9,349 bases of DNA from Planctomycetaceae bacterium (lineage in GTDB: Bacteria; Planctomycetota; Planctomycetia; Planctomycetales; Planctomycetaceae). The notes beneath the pieces are model-generated. The model was given only the letters and a program-made list of their open reading frames with translations, did not search any database and was not told the DNA's origin. Numbering within the stretch: the stretch's first letter is position 1; each line of letters starts with the position of its first letter. The stretch spans positions 1 through 9,349 of the forward strand of contig JAGQQT010000129.1 of assembly GCA_020426065.1 (NCBI GenBank). The letters run 5' to 3'. This document shows, piece after piece, positions 1 to 7,207 of the stretch. The position numbers and the translations under genes are program-made.

Positions 1-117
1 GAAGGTCATTTCCGACCTGACTACTTTGGACCAGTCGATTTCGTTGGATTGTACTGGCACATTGTCGACCTGATCTGGATCTACCTGTTCCCGCTGCTGT
101 ATCTGATTGGTCATTGA
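1..117 (+). CDS. Cytochrome c oxidase subunit III, C-terminal end (5' partial)
   Basis: The first 38 codons in frame 1 read into a TGA stop and carry the signature of the last helix of haem-copper oxidase subunit III. The motif [19 protein letters not shown] is almost the family consensus. Subunit III is an integral membrane protein of the aa3/caa3 oxidase that stabilises the catalytic core. Only this C-terminal transmembrane helix lies in the window and the start is upstream of base 1. A subunit IV gene follows 59 bp downstream, as expected for an oxidase operon. The family assignment is firm, but the exact oxidase type (caa3) is inferred from the neighbour. Confidence 0.88.
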   Translation, partial: EGHFRPDYFGPVDFVGLYWHIVDLIWIYLFPLLYLIGH

Positions 118-176
118 TGATCTCAGGTCGACAGCTTCGATCCTGAATCAGTTGTTCTCTTTACGAAAGCAGTCCC

Positions 177-527
177 GTGTCTGATCACGATCATGGCTTT
201 GCACACGTGATGTCTCCCAACATTCTGCTGGCTGTGTTTGCCGGACTGATTGTGTTCACGGTGGTTACGGTTCTGCTGGCAGGAAGCCCGCTGGTTCCTC
301 CGGGATTTGATGTCATTGTGGCCATGACAATTGCCACGGTGAAGGCCAGCCTGGTTGTGCTGTTCTTCATGCACATGATCCATGACAAGCCGCTCAATGC
401 GATTCTGTTTACATTTTCGTTTGTATTTGTGGCCTTGTTTCTGGTTTTTGCCATCTCGGATACGGGACAGTACCAGAAGCAGATCAAAAATTATCAATCG
501 AGCCAGATTGAAGCGGGGCTGAAGTAA
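177..527 (+). CDS. Cytochrome c oxidase subunit IV, prokaryotic type (caa3 oxidase)
   Basis: This 116-residue protein has three predicted membrane helices (about residues 15-35, 44-67 and 76-95). The second carries the stretch TVKASLVVLFFMHMIHDKP, which is characteristic of the bacterial oxidase subunit IV family (COX4_pro type). The N-terminus is short and His/Asp rich (MSDHDHGFAH). The subunit is a small accessory part of the membrane-bound terminal oxidase and is thought to help assembly or stability rather than catalysis. The start is GTG at 177; no in-frame ATG gives a better N-terminus, because the next Met (residue 12) would cut into the first helix region. It lies between two subunit-III-family genes, which supports an oxidase operon. 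The ribosome-binding site is weak, so it may be expressed by coupling to the upstream gene. Confidence 0.85.
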   Translation: MSDHDHGFAHVMSPNILLAVFAGLIVFTVVTVLLAGSPLVPPGFDVIVAMTIATVKASLVVLFFMHMIHDKPLNAILFTFSFVFVALFLVFAISDTGQYQKQIKNYQSSQIEAGLK

Positions 528-537
528 CCGCTGCTGT

Positions 538-544
538 GAGGTGA
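538..544 (+). promoter_or_regulatory. Ribosome binding site for the second subunit-III-like gene
   Basis: The sequence GAGGTGA ends 5 nt before ATG 550. A GTG at 541 would also open this frame, but it lies inside the Shine-Dalgarno sequence, so ATG 550 is chosen as the start. Confidence 0.6.
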
Positions 545-549
545 TTGCA

Positions 550-1152
550 ATGGCCTCTGGAAAGACTTCCGTGATCAGAACGCGGGTCTACCCGGAATTT
601 GCCCGCATGTCCTACCTGGTGTATGGACTGATCATTTCGATCGCCGTCTTTTTTGTGGGAGCGTTGCTGGCGTTTGCCGGTCGATTTCTCCTGGCGGGGG
701 AACCGATTCCCCCGGTGACTGTTCCGGTTGAATTTTACTGGAGCACCCTGTTCCTGCTGGGGGGAAGTCACTTTCTATTCCGCTCCTATCGGGCAATCCG
801 TCTCGAACGCCAATCTCAATTCCGAATCTGGTTACTGCTTTCCGTGGTTTTGGCCACTGTATTCTGTGTCCTGCAGACAATCGGCATGTCTTCTCTGCTG
901 GATCAACACTGGCAGGGAGCGGCCAGTGAGGCCCGGACACCGATCGCCCTGCTTCTGATGGTGTTCCTGCATATCGCCCACTTTGGGGCTGGTTTCCTGG
1001 GACTGGTTTACGTCACGGTACTGGGCTTTCGTGGGCGTTATGATCACGAGTTTCACAATGGCGTCCGCCTGGCAGCAATCTACTGGCGGTTTCTGGACAT
1101 CATCTGGATGATTGTGCTGTTGTTGATCATCTGGCTCAGCGTGCCAGCCTGA
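550..1152 (+). CDS. Cytochrome c oxidase subunit III family protein (short, second copy)
   Basis: This 200-residue protein has five predicted membrane helices (about residues 21-48, 60-78, 93-113, 131-158 and 176-197). Subunit III hallmarks are visible: FYWSTLFLLGGSH at 62-74, HIAHFGAG at 141-148 matching the usual HxxHxxGG helix, and YWRFLDIIWMIVLLLIIWL at the C-terminus. It is shorter than a full subunit III (around 200 residues in the five-helix bacterial form, about 260 in the seven-helix form). The first helix reads ISIAVFF, where many subunit III proteins have a membrane-embedded Glu (ISE..FF type), so that residue appears replaced by Ile31. It follows the subunit IV gene by 22 bp and probably belongs to the same oxidase operon. 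It may be an auxiliary subunit of the caa3 enzyme or replace subunit III under some condition; the sequence does not tell which. Confidence 0.75.
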   Translation: MASGKTSVIRTRVYPEFARMSYLVYGLIISIAVFFVGALLAFAGRFLLAGEPIPPVTVPVEFYWSTLFLLGGSHFLFRSYRAIRLERQSQFRIWLLLSVVLATVFCVLQTIGMSSLLDQHWQGAASEARTPIALLLMVFLHIAHFGAGFLGLVYVTVLGFRGRYDHEFHNGVRLAAIYWRFLDIIWMIVLLLIIWLSVPA

Positions 1153-1154
1153 TC

Positions 1155-1184
1155 GCTCCGGGCATCCGCCTTTGCCAAAGGAGC
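1155..1184 (+). terminator. Weak hairpin after the oxidase genes
   Basis: GCTCC (1155-1159) pairs with GGAGC (1180-1184), and an inner GGCA (1161-1164) pairs with TGCC (1173-1176). The hairpin sits directly after the stop codon at 1152, but no T-tract follows. It could end or attenuate the oxidase transcript, or act as an RNA stabiliser. The rest of the gap up to 1311 shows nothing clear. Confidence 0.25.
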
Positions 1185-1311
1185 ATTGAGTCCGGCCTGT
1201 GTGGCTGTTACAGTCAATCAAAGTCTGGTCTGAATGTATTACAGAATCAAGCTTGCCAAACGCTCTTTCCTTTGTGATGGCTTCATTTCTGATGCTTGCA
1301 GAAAGAAATTC

Positions 1312-3249
1312 ATGAAACATTTCCTGCTTGGCTTGTTCATCGGAATGGGGCTGTTCTGGAATTCAGGGTGGGCGAATGCCGCTCCGTTTCCGGCTGAAAA
1401 TGCGGAAGCAGTCCTGGCGGAAGCAATGCTGCGGATCGAGCCGTCGCTGGTTCGAATTGAAACGGTCGGGGGGCTGGATGTCATTGAAGATATGCTGGCC
1501 GCAACCGGTCCCACGACAGGCGTGATTGTTTCCGCCGATGGCGAGATCATTACCAGTTCATTCAATTTCGCGATGAAACCGACAGCAGTGCTGGTCACCC
1601 TGCCTGGTTCGCAGCAACGTCTGAATGCGAAAATCATCGCTCACGACCAGCTTAAAAAACTGACCCTGTTAAAAGTCGAAGCATCAGGTCTCACGCCCGC
1701 CGAAGCCGTTCCGCTCGATCAGATTCAAGTGGGGCAGTGGGCTCTGGCTTTGGGGCGAACCTATGATGCCACCAAGCCGAATGTCTCCCTGGGACTGGTC
1801 AGCGCTCTGAAGCGAGTCGAGGGAAAAGCAATTCAGACCGATGCCAAAGTCTCTCCTGTCAACTATGGTGGACCACTGGTTGATTTGACGGGACGGGTGC
1901 TGGGGATTCTGGTTCCGCTCTCCCCACAGGAATCATCCGCAACCGCTGGCGTGAACTGGTACGATTCGGGAATCGGTTTTGCAATTCCGCTTCAAGAGGT
2001 GCAGCAGGTGCTGGAGAGAATGCGATCCGGCGAAGAACTCAAGCCCGGTTTGATGGGAGTGAGCTTTGATGCAACGCCGGGCATGCTGACCGAACCTGTT
2101 ATCCGTGAAGTCCGTCCCGGCTCTCCTGCTGCCGAGGCGGGGCTGCTGAAGGATGATCGGGTCATCCAGGTCAATGGCCAGCCGATTCGGACAGTGGCGG
2201 GTGTCAGACAAGTTGTGGGGAACCGCTACGCGGGAGATGATGTGACCGTTCAGGTTCAGCGAGGTGAGAAACAGGAGTCGGTTTCATTGAAGCTCGTCGC
2301 CGAACTCCAGACATTCCGTCACGGATATCTGGGTGTGCTTCCCCGGCGGGAACAGGGTGATTCGTTTCAGGTCAAACATGTGCTGGCCGACTCGGTGGCG
2401 GAAAAAGCTGGTCTGCAGCCTGGCGATGTGATCTTGAGCTGGAACGGGACAGCGGTGACTTCGCGGGCGGATCTGTCCCGAATGGCTGCGCTCGAGGGAG
2501 AGTCAGCTGAAGTCGAGTTAGGGTATCGTCGTGGTGAAAATGAACAGACCGTCAAGATCACACTTGCCGCTCCCTTTTCAGCCATTCCGAACCAGATTCC
2601 GCTGCCTGCCCTGGCACCTGCTAACGAGCAGGAGCCCGCTCGCGCTGGAGGGGATTCAGAAAAACGTCTTGCCGATTACGCCTTGTCTTATGATTTATAC
2701 ATTCCTGAGCAAACTGCCGCTGATGTTCCACTCGGGTTGATGTTCTGGTTGAATACGGGTGGTCAGGGAATTCCCGCTGACCAGCTGGCCCAGTGGAAGC
2801 GGATCTGTCGTGTGCGGGGTTTCATTCTGGCTGTTCCCAAAATGGAAACCGGGCAACGATGGGGCAGCGATGATGAACTGGCTCTGCGTGCCTGCGTCGA
2901 CACCATTGTGAGGGAGAATCAGATCGATCCGGATCTGGTTGTGCTGCTGGGGCTGGGTGATCAGCCGACATTTGTGGGGCAGTTTGCCATGACACACCGG
3001 GACCTGTTTCATGGTCTGGTGATTGATTCGGTTCCCACCAGGATCGAAGTTCCCTTCAATGAACCGGGGCATCGGTTCCGAATTCTGTTCTGGGGAGGAG
3101 AGAATGTTCCACCTCCCATTCGAGCGGCTCTGGGACAAGTCGCTGAGCAGCGGGGATTTTCTTTGCTGTTTCAGCCCCGTGCCGAAACACTCACGCCCGA
3201 CGATTTTGACCTGCTGTCCAGTTGGGCGGAATTGCTGGGGATGCAGTAA
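1312..3249 (+). CDS. Secreted HtrA-like pseudoprotease with two PDZ domains and a hydrolase-like C-terminal domain
   Basis: This 645-residue protein starts with a signal peptide (hydrophobic residues 4-20, likely cut after ANA at 21-23), so it should act outside the cytoplasm. The start is ATG 1312; an in-frame ATG at 1234 would add 26 charged residues in front of the signal peptide and is rejected. Residues about 30-240 follow the DegP/HtrA trypsin fold, including [19 protein letters not shown] and GRVLGI. All three catalytic positions are changed: His to Phe84 ([10 protein letters not shown]), Asp to Lys116 ([10 protein letters not shown]) and Ser to Tyr185 (VNYGG instead of GNSGG). Two PDZ domains follow (about 245-334 and 338-421), then a Pro/Glu-rich linker. 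Residues 453-645 resemble an alpha/beta hydrolase, but the nucleophile elbow reads GLGDQ, with Gly549 where Ser is expected, and no C-terminal His is seen. A protein-binding or scaffold role outside the cytoplasm is the best inference. Its ligand is unknown. Confidence 0.8.
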   Translation: MKHFLLGLFIGMGLFWNSGWANAAPFPAENAEAVLAEAMLRIEPSLVRIETVGGLDVIEDMLAATGPTTGVIVSADGEIITSSFNFAMKPTAVLVTLPGSQQRLNAKIIAHDQLKKLTLLKVEASGLTPAEAVPLDQIQVGQWALALGRTYDATKPNVSLGLVSALKRVEGKAIQTDAKVSPVNYGGPLVDLTGRVLGILVPLSPQESSATAGVNWYDSGIGFAIPLQEVQQVLERMRSGEELKPGLMGVSFDATPGMLTEPVIREVRPGSPAAEAGLLKDDRVIQVNGQPIRTVAGVRQVVGNRYAGDDVTVQVQRGEKQESVSLKLVAELQTFRHGYLGVLPRREQGDSFQVKHVLADSVAEKAGLQPGDVILSWNGTAVTSRADLSRMAALEGESAEVELGYRRGENEQTVKITLAAPFSAIPNQIPLPALAPANEQEPARAGGDSEKRLADYALSYDLYIPEQTAADVPLGLMFWLNTGGQGIPADQLAQWKRICRVRGFILAVPKMETGQRWGSDDELALRACVDTIVRENQIDPDLVVLLGLGDQPTFVGQFAMTHRDLFHGLVIDSVPTRIEVPFNEPGHRFRILFWGGENVPPPIRAALGQVAEQRGFSLLFQPRAETLTPDDFDLLSSWAELLGMQ

Positions 3250-3258
3250 CTCCAAGTC

Positions 3259-3287
3259 TTGAGATACAGACGGCAGTTGCCTACTTT
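3259..3287 (+). promoter_or_regulatory. Candidate sigma70-type promoter for uppP
   Basis: A -35 box TTGAGA (3259-3264, five of six to consensus) is followed by a 17-bp spacer and a -10 box TACTTT (3282-3287), which keeps the three most conserved positions. Transcription would begin near 3294, giving a short leader of about 20 nt containing the ribosome-binding site. A weak GGC/GCC stem overlapping the spacer and -10 box, followed by six T's, could instead be a poor terminator for the upstream gene. Confidence 0.4.
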
Positions 3288-3303
3288 TTTGCAAACGGAT
3301 ATT

Positions 3304-3308
3304 GAGGA
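3304..3308 (+). promoter_or_regulatory. Ribosome binding site of uppP
   Basis: GAGGA lies 5 nt before ATG 3314. It fixes that start over the upstream in-frame TTG at 3302, which is too close to the Shine-Dalgarno sequence to be used. Confidence 0.6.
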
Positions 3309-3313
3309 AACAC

Positions 3314-4117
3314 ATGGATGTGCATCAGCTCTGGCCGGTGATTCTGCTGGGGATTGTCCAGGGAATTGCCGAGTTTCTGCCGATCAGTTCCTCAGGTCAC
3401 CTGGTCCTGGTTTCCTCCTTCCTGCCTGACAAGTCCACAGCAGCCACCCATCATCTGGCGATGAATGTCGCTTTGCATCTGGGAACGCTGGGATCCATCC
3501 TCTATGTGTATCGGAAGGATCTCAGGAATGTCCTGTTTGATCTGAAGATGTTGATTTCGATCGTAATTGCCACATTGCCGATTGTCGTCTTTGGACTCAC
3601 GCTCAAAGATCAGATTGAAAGTGCGTTTGAAACTCCGCTGGTAGCGGCGTGTGGTCTGTTTGTAACTGCCAGCCTGCTGTTTTTAAGTGACTGGTTGAGC
3701 AAGCAGGAGCCGGAAGGAATTCAGGAGGCAGGGACACCCTCAAAAATTCAGGCATTGCTCATTGGCATGTTTCAGGCGATTGCGATCGTTCCTGGAATTT
3801 CACGTTCTGGAAGCACAATCGCCGGAGCGGTCATGCTGGGGCAGTCTCGGGTCTCTGCAGCCCGGTTTTCCTTTCTGATAGCGATACCGGCCATTCTGGG
3901 GGCGACTGTCCTGCAGCTGAAGGATCTGCTGACAGAAAGCCAGGAACCGGTTGCCTGGATGGAACTGGCGGTGGGGATGCTGGTTTCGTTTGTCGTGGGT
4001 ATCGGTGCATTGGAGCTGCTGTTAACGATGGTTCGCAAGAATCGTTTACGTTATTTTGCGGTGTACTGTCTGGTCGTTGCCCTAGCAGCTTTGTTCTGGT
4101 TTAGCCGGTCTGCTTGA
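3314..4117 (+). CDS. uppP: Undecaprenyl-diphosphatase (UppP/BacA family)
   Basis: This 267-residue polytopic membrane protein matches the UppP family in length and motifs. It dephosphorylates undecaprenyl diphosphate to undecaprenyl phosphate, recycling the lipid carrier for peptidoglycan and other envelope polymers. The first motif, QGIAEFLPISSSGHL, contains Gln16, Glu20, Ser27 and His29 at the positions expected for the catalytic (E/Q)xxxE element. The second, PGISRSGSTIAG, begins at Pro160 and includes the conserved Arg164. Several hydrophobic helices fill the rest of the chain, ending in a helix rich in Val, Ala and Leu. A good Shine-Dalgarno sequence precedes ATG 3314 and a candidate promoter lies 27-55 bp upstream of that start codon, so the gene may be transcribed separately from the HtrA-like gene. 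High activity of this family gives mild bacitracin resistance, hence the old name BacA. Confidence 0.95.
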   Translation: MDVHQLWPVILLGIVQGIAEFLPISSSGHLVLVSSFLPDKSTAATHHLAMNVALHLGTLGSILYVYRKDLRNVLFDLKMLISIVIATLPIVVFGLTLKDQIESAFETPLVAACGLFVTASLLFLSDWLSKQEPEGIQEAGTPSKIQALLIGMFQAIAIVPGISRSGSTIAGAVMLGQSRVSAARFSFLIAIPAILGATVLQLKDLLTESQEPVAWMELAVGMLVSFVVGIGALELLLTMVRKNRLRYFAVYCLVVALAALFWFSRSA

Positions 4118-4141
4118 CGGGACGCGCCCGTCGGTCAAAAT
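4114..4141 (+). promoter_or_regulatory. Possible frr promoter with a palindrome in the spacer (or uppP end hairpin)
   Basis: TTGACG (4114-4119) and CAAAAT (4136-4141), 16 bp apart, could form -35 and -10 boxes. The spacer holds a perfect inverted repeat, GACGGG (4116-4121) and CCCGTC (4127-4132), around a 5-nt centre. A palindrome in this place is typical of an operator. The same hairpin overlaps the uppP stop codon and could act at the end of its transcript, although no T-tract follows. A second 5-bp hairpin (GCCCG 4214-4218 with CGGGC 4223-4227) lies further along the frr leader. Confidence 0.3.
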
Positions 4142-4256
4142 AGAGAGACGCAGCGGGCATGTTGGCCGGTTGCCGTTCGAGAGGAATCACCAGCAGAAGG
4201 TATTTACGGTTTCGCCCGGTAGCGGGCTGGATCGGTCAGAAGGAAAGAAAACAACA

Positions 4257-4817
4257 ATGGACGCTGATGAAATTCTGATGGACTGCGAAGAGCGCATGGA
4301 AAAGGCGGCCAGTGTTCTGGCGGATCAGCTCAAGGGTTTACGGACCGGACGCGCCAACCCGGGACTGGTTGATTCGATTCGCGTCGATTACTACGGCTCT
4401 CCCACTCCCTTGAAACAGTTGGCAAGTATCAGCGTGCCGGAGCCGCAGCAGATTCTGATTCGTCCGTTTGATGCCTCAGCGATTGGTGAAATCGCCAAGG
4501 CCATTCAGGCCAGCGATGTTGGATTGTCTCCCAATAACGATGGGAAGATGATTCGGCTGAACGTTCCCCCGCTCTCAACCGAACGCCGCAAACAGCTCGT
4601 GAGTCGAGTCAAAGAATTTGCCGAAGAAGCCCGCGTTTCCATTCGAAACATCCGTCGCGATGCCAACAAGCATGCCGATACGGCGGAGAAAGACAAAATC
4701 ATGTCCGAGGATGAACGGGATACGGTGAAGGATGAAATCCAGAAGTTGACCAAGAAGTACGAAGGCAAGGTCAACGACTCCGCCGACGCCAAGGAAAAGG
4801 ATGTCATGGACGAGTAG
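4257..4817 (+). CDS. frr: Ribosome recycling factor
   Basis: At 186 residues, this is the normal length for the family. RRF works with EF-G in the cytoplasm to split post-termination ribosomes into subunits and release mRNA and tRNA. Diagnostic stretches are LKGLRTGRANPGLVDSIRVD near the N-terminus, YYGSPTPLKQLASISVPEPQ, the LIRPFD and KAI segments of domain II, and LSTERRKQL with VKEFAEEARVSIRNIRRDA in the C-terminal helical domain. ATG 4257 gives the usual N-terminus (MDADEILMDCEERMEKA). An upstream TTG at 4170 would add 29 unrelated residues and is rejected. AAGGAAAG lies about 9 nt upstream as ribosome-binding site. frr often follows pyrH or tsf in bacteria, but here it follows uppP, so its translation-gene neighbours are elsewhere. 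A strong hairpin terminator closes the gene. Confidence 0.96.
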   Translation: MDADEILMDCEERMEKAASVLADQLKGLRTGRANPGLVDSIRVDYYGSPTPLKQLASISVPEPQQILIRPFDASAIGEIAKAIQASDVGLSPNNDGKMIRLNVPPLSTERRKQLVSRVKEFAEEARVSIRNIRRDANKHADTAEKDKIMSEDERDTVKDEIQKLTKKYEGKVNDSADAKEKDVMDE

Positions 4818-4845
4818 TCCGGTGTCCATTCTCATTGAGCTTCAG

Positions 4846-4885
4846 AAAGGCCGGTCCGTTTGTTCGGGCTGGCCTTTCCTGTTTT
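4846..4885 (+). terminator. Rho-independent terminator after frr
   Basis: A 13-bp stem pairs 4846-4858 (AAAGGCCGGTCCG) with 4865-4877 (CGGGCTGGCCTTT), with two G-T wobbles and a 6-nt loop. It is followed by CCTGTTTT. The position, 28 bp after the frr stop, fits. The remaining 216 bp up to the next gene hold no convincing promoter; a TTGACG at 4985-4990 has no matching -10 box. Confidence 0.75.
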
Positions 4886-5101
4886 GAGGATTGGACCGCC
4901 AAGTGAAAGAGATGAGAAGCGGAGTGATCGTCATATTCGTTGCCGTGTGAAGCGATTGGAGAGGAATGGAGGGAGTGGAAAGATTTGACGGGGGTTCTGC
5001 CTGCCTGGATGCCGAAGCAGGATGATGAAGCGAAATGTTTTTGCTGCGGAAAAGTTACGTAGGGCAGGAAGCCTGAGTCTTCATTAGCATCAGGTGAGCT
5101 C

Positions 5102-6049
5102 ATGGGAACCCGAAAGCGAGAAGTCGAAGCGCCACCGCGCAGTCTGATTTCCCGACTCCGGGATGGACTTTATGATCCCCGCGTGATTCTGCTGCTGGGG
5201 GTGTGCTGTGCGGCCCCGTTTCTGATGAACCTGCTGAAACGTTCGGGGACAAATTTCGCCGAACTGCCCCAGTACCAGGTGGATCGGGCCAGCATCCAGC
5301 TGAAGAATCCTCCCGAATATCTTCCCGATGATCTTCTGGAGCGGACCTGGCAACGAGCCAGTCTGCCCGCTCAGTTTTCGCTGCTGGAACCAGGACTGGC
5401 AGAACGGATCGGAAAAGCCTTCGAGGAATCCCCCTGGGTTCGTCAGGTCGAACAGATTCGACTGTCCTATCCGAACCAGATTGAAATCAAGCTGGAATAT
5501 CGAGCACCGGCTGCACTGGTGAAGCTACGGCAGGGATACTATCCGGTTGACCGGGATGGAGTTCTGTTGCCTCCGATGGATTTTTCTGCCACTCAGTTGC
5601 CGCTGTATCCTGTGATTGAAGGCATCAGCAGTCCACCTCGGGGATCTTCCGGAGTGCATTGGGGAGATCTGGCGGTCTGGGGAGCCGCTCAACTTGCCGA
5701 ACAGTTTATGACCATATCCGATGACCAGGAGAGCTTGTGGCATCGGTACAAATTTGCCGCCATTCAGGTTTCCGGTTCCGGAGAGCAACGGATAACAACC
5801 ACTGAGGAACTGCAGCGGATCGAATATCGCCTCGTGACAGAACAGGGGAGCGAAGTGATCTGGGGAGTAGCCCCGGCAGTGCCAGATCCAACTGAACCGA
5901 ACGCCGAGACAAAACTGAAGCGTCTGGCGATGTACCTGCGTGATTTTGGCGGATTGCATTCCGCCCAGGGTCCAATGGAAATTGATTTGCGTCGCTGGAA
6001 AGAAATCGCCCGTCGTCCACTGCCTACACCGGAAACCAGAACACGCTGA
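5102..6049 (+). CDS. FtsQ/DivIB-like membrane protein with POTRA domain
   Basis: This 315-residue protein has the FtsQ layout: a basic cytoplasmic N-terminus (residues 1-27), a single membrane helix (about 28-45), a POTRA-like domain (about 60-134) and a periplasmic FtsQ-type domain. The best matching stretch is SPWVRQVEQIRLSYPNQIEI at 110-129, followed by EYRAPAALVKLRQGYYPVDRDGVLLP, which parallels the PWV-x-V-R-x-P and ERxPvA...lvDxdGxxl pattern of FtsQ. Near the C-terminus, AETKLKRLAMYLRDFGG and MEIDLRR match the family's final strand. FtsQ links early and late division proteins (with FtsB and FtsL) in the inner membrane. The start ATG 5102 has AGGTGA at 5092-5097. The gene stands alone after the frr terminator, without mur or fts genes in the window. 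A generic POTRA protein is the alternative. Confidence 0.65.
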   Translation: MGTRKREVEAPPRSLISRLRDGLYDPRVILLLGVCCAAPFLMNLLKRSGTNFAELPQYQVDRASIQLKNPPEYLPDDLLERTWQRASLPAQFSLLEPGLAERIGKAFEESPWVRQVEQIRLSYPNQIEIKLEYRAPAALVKLRQGYYPVDRDGVLLPPMDFSATQLPLYPVIEGISSPPRGSSGVHWGDLAVWGAAQLAEQFMTISDDQESLWHRYKFAAIQVSGSGEQRITTTEELQRIEYRLVTEQGSEVIWGVAPAVPDPTEPNAETKLKRLAMYLRDFGGLHSAQGPMEIDLRRWKEIARRPLPTPETRTR

Positions 6050-6053
6050 TGAG

Positions 6054-6076
6054 CTGGGTGCACCAAGACGCACCAG
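6054..6076. terminator. Short hairpin between the convergent genes
   Basis: CTGGGTGC (6054-6061) can pair with GCACCAG (6070-6076) with one bulged G, in the 28-bp gap between two converging genes. Such a site could serve both strands, but there is no T-tract on either side. Confidence 0.25.
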
Positions 6077-6077
6077 T

Positions 6078-7205
6078 CTAGTCTTCATCATCCGAAAGAA
6101 TTCGGAGATAGCTTTCGTAGCGTGGCCGGGCAATCAATCCGGATTGAACCGCTGATTTGATGCCGCAATCCTGTTCATGCACATGGCGGCAGTTGGGAAA
6201 ACGACAGTAGCGGACGAAGGGGCGGAACTCAAGAAAATACCCTTCGACATGCTCTGCCGGCACATCCCAGAGTCGCATTTTGCGGATGCCTGGTGTATCC
6301 ACAACCCATCCACCAAACTCCAGCGGTTGAAGTAAGGCGGTGCGTGTGGTGTGACGGCCTTTTCCTGAATCCTGAGCAACCTGAGCTGTTTTCAGACTCA
6401 ACCCTGGTTGAATAGCATTCAATAGAGAAGATTTTCCAACTCCACTCTGTCCACTGAAGACAGAGGCGGTTCCCTGAATGAACTGACGGAGTTGATTGAG
6501 TCCATATCCGTTCAGAGCCGAGGTCAGGACGACGTCATAGCCCAGGTTCGCATAGAGCCCGGCAGCGGGGAGGATTTCCGAAATCTGAACCAGGTCGCAC
6601 TTGTTGATGCAGATGATCGGTTTGACTCCTCCCTGATGGCAACCGATCAGAAAACGATCGATCAGGCTCAGTTTGAAATGGGGAGCTACGGGAGTAACCA
6701 CAATCACGGCCCGGTCAACATTACTGACCAGCAGTTGCCACTGACGGTCTGTGCCGCGTCCCAGCACTCCCTGGCGGGGTTCGATCCGCTGAATGATTCC
6801 CTGGTCTTCCCCCTGTGGTTCAAACAGCACCAGATCACCGGCAACAATTGGATTCCGGACATCCTGAGACAGGGTGCGGAGCACTTTGCGTACGACGCAG
6901 GAATAAAGTCGGCCATCATCCGCCTGAACGCGACACTGGTGGGAACCGACTATTGAAACAACCCGCCCGCGCAGACAGGCCGCTTCATCGACATCGAGGG
7001 CGGCAATCAGTTCGCCCGTTTCGGTTTCTTCGGCAATCACGGTCCGATGGCGGGACAGTTCACCTTTCCCGGAGATTCGCTCATTGGAAGCCAGCTGGTC
7101 TTCCTGACCCTGACGAATGGATTCTTTCCAGGTGTGATCGGCCCTGGTCCGCTTGCCGCGATTTTTGCGAAACTGGACTCGAATTTTTCGTTTGCGGGGA
7201 CTCAC
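6078..7205 (-). CDS. rsgA: Ribosome small-subunit biogenesis GTPase RsgA, with basic N-terminal extension
   Basis: This 375-residue circularly permuted GTPase acts in late assembly of the 30S ribosomal subunit. Motifs appear in the permuted order typical of RsgA: NKCD (G4, 201-204), SALNGYG (G5, 229-235), the P-loop GQSGVGKSSLLN (252-263), a GKGRHTT switch segment (281-287) and DTPGIR (G3, 303-308). An OB-fold precedes them (about 76-145). The C-terminal zinc site is complete: Cys334, Cys339, His341 and Cys347. Ahead of the OB-fold is a roughly 75-residue extension whose first 22 residues are very basic (RKRKIRVQFRKNRGKR), probably RNA-binding. The start is GTG at 7205, 2 nt after the stop of the FHA gene, with GAAGAG just upstream in the end of that gene. 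Translational coupling is likely. The family call is certain; the start is moderately sure. Confidence 0.95.
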   Translation of the reverse strand: MSPRKRKIRVQFRKNRGKRTRADHTWKESIRQGQEDQLASNERISGKGELSRHRTVIAEETETGELIAALDVDEAACLRGRVVSIVGSHQCRVQADDGRLYSCVVRKVLRTLSQDVRNPIVAGDLVLFEPQGEDQGIIQRIEPRQGVLGRGTDRQWQLLVSNVDRAVIVVTPVAPHFKLSLIDRFLIGCHQGGVKPIICINKCDLVQISEILPAAGLYANLGYDVVLTSALNGYGLNQLRQFIQGTASVFSGQSGVGKSSLLNAIQPGLSLKTAQVAQDSGKGRHTTRTALLQPLEFGGWVVDTPGIRKMRLWDVPAEHVEGYFLEFRPFVRYCRFPNCRHVHEQDCGIKSAVQSGLIARPRYESYLRILSDDED

Positions 7206-7207
7206 TA

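Noticed and set aside
832..1320. 162-codon open frame on the minus strand across the oxidase-HtrA gap
   Set aside because: Much of it is opposite the second subunit-III-like gene. It has no ribosome-binding site and no motif.
3272..3290. GGC/GCC stem followed by six T's before uppP as a terminator
   Set aside because: The stem is only 3-4 bp. The same bases fit a promoter better.
2695..3315. 206-codon open frame on the minus strand
   Set aside because: It lies wholly opposite the 3' part of the HtrA-like gene and its protein is low in recognisable motifs. It is a shadow of the real coding frame.
4968..5027. 19-codon open frame (ATG near 4968) with GGAGAGG just upstream, before the FtsQ-like gene
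   Set aside because: It is too short and the ribosome-binding site too close to the ATG. It has no leader-peptide features such as runs of one amino acid, and no attenuator follows.
5525..6133. 202-codon open frame on the minus strand
   Set aside because: It is antisense to the FtsQ-like gene and runs across the 3' ends of both convergent genes. Its composition is that of a shadow frame.
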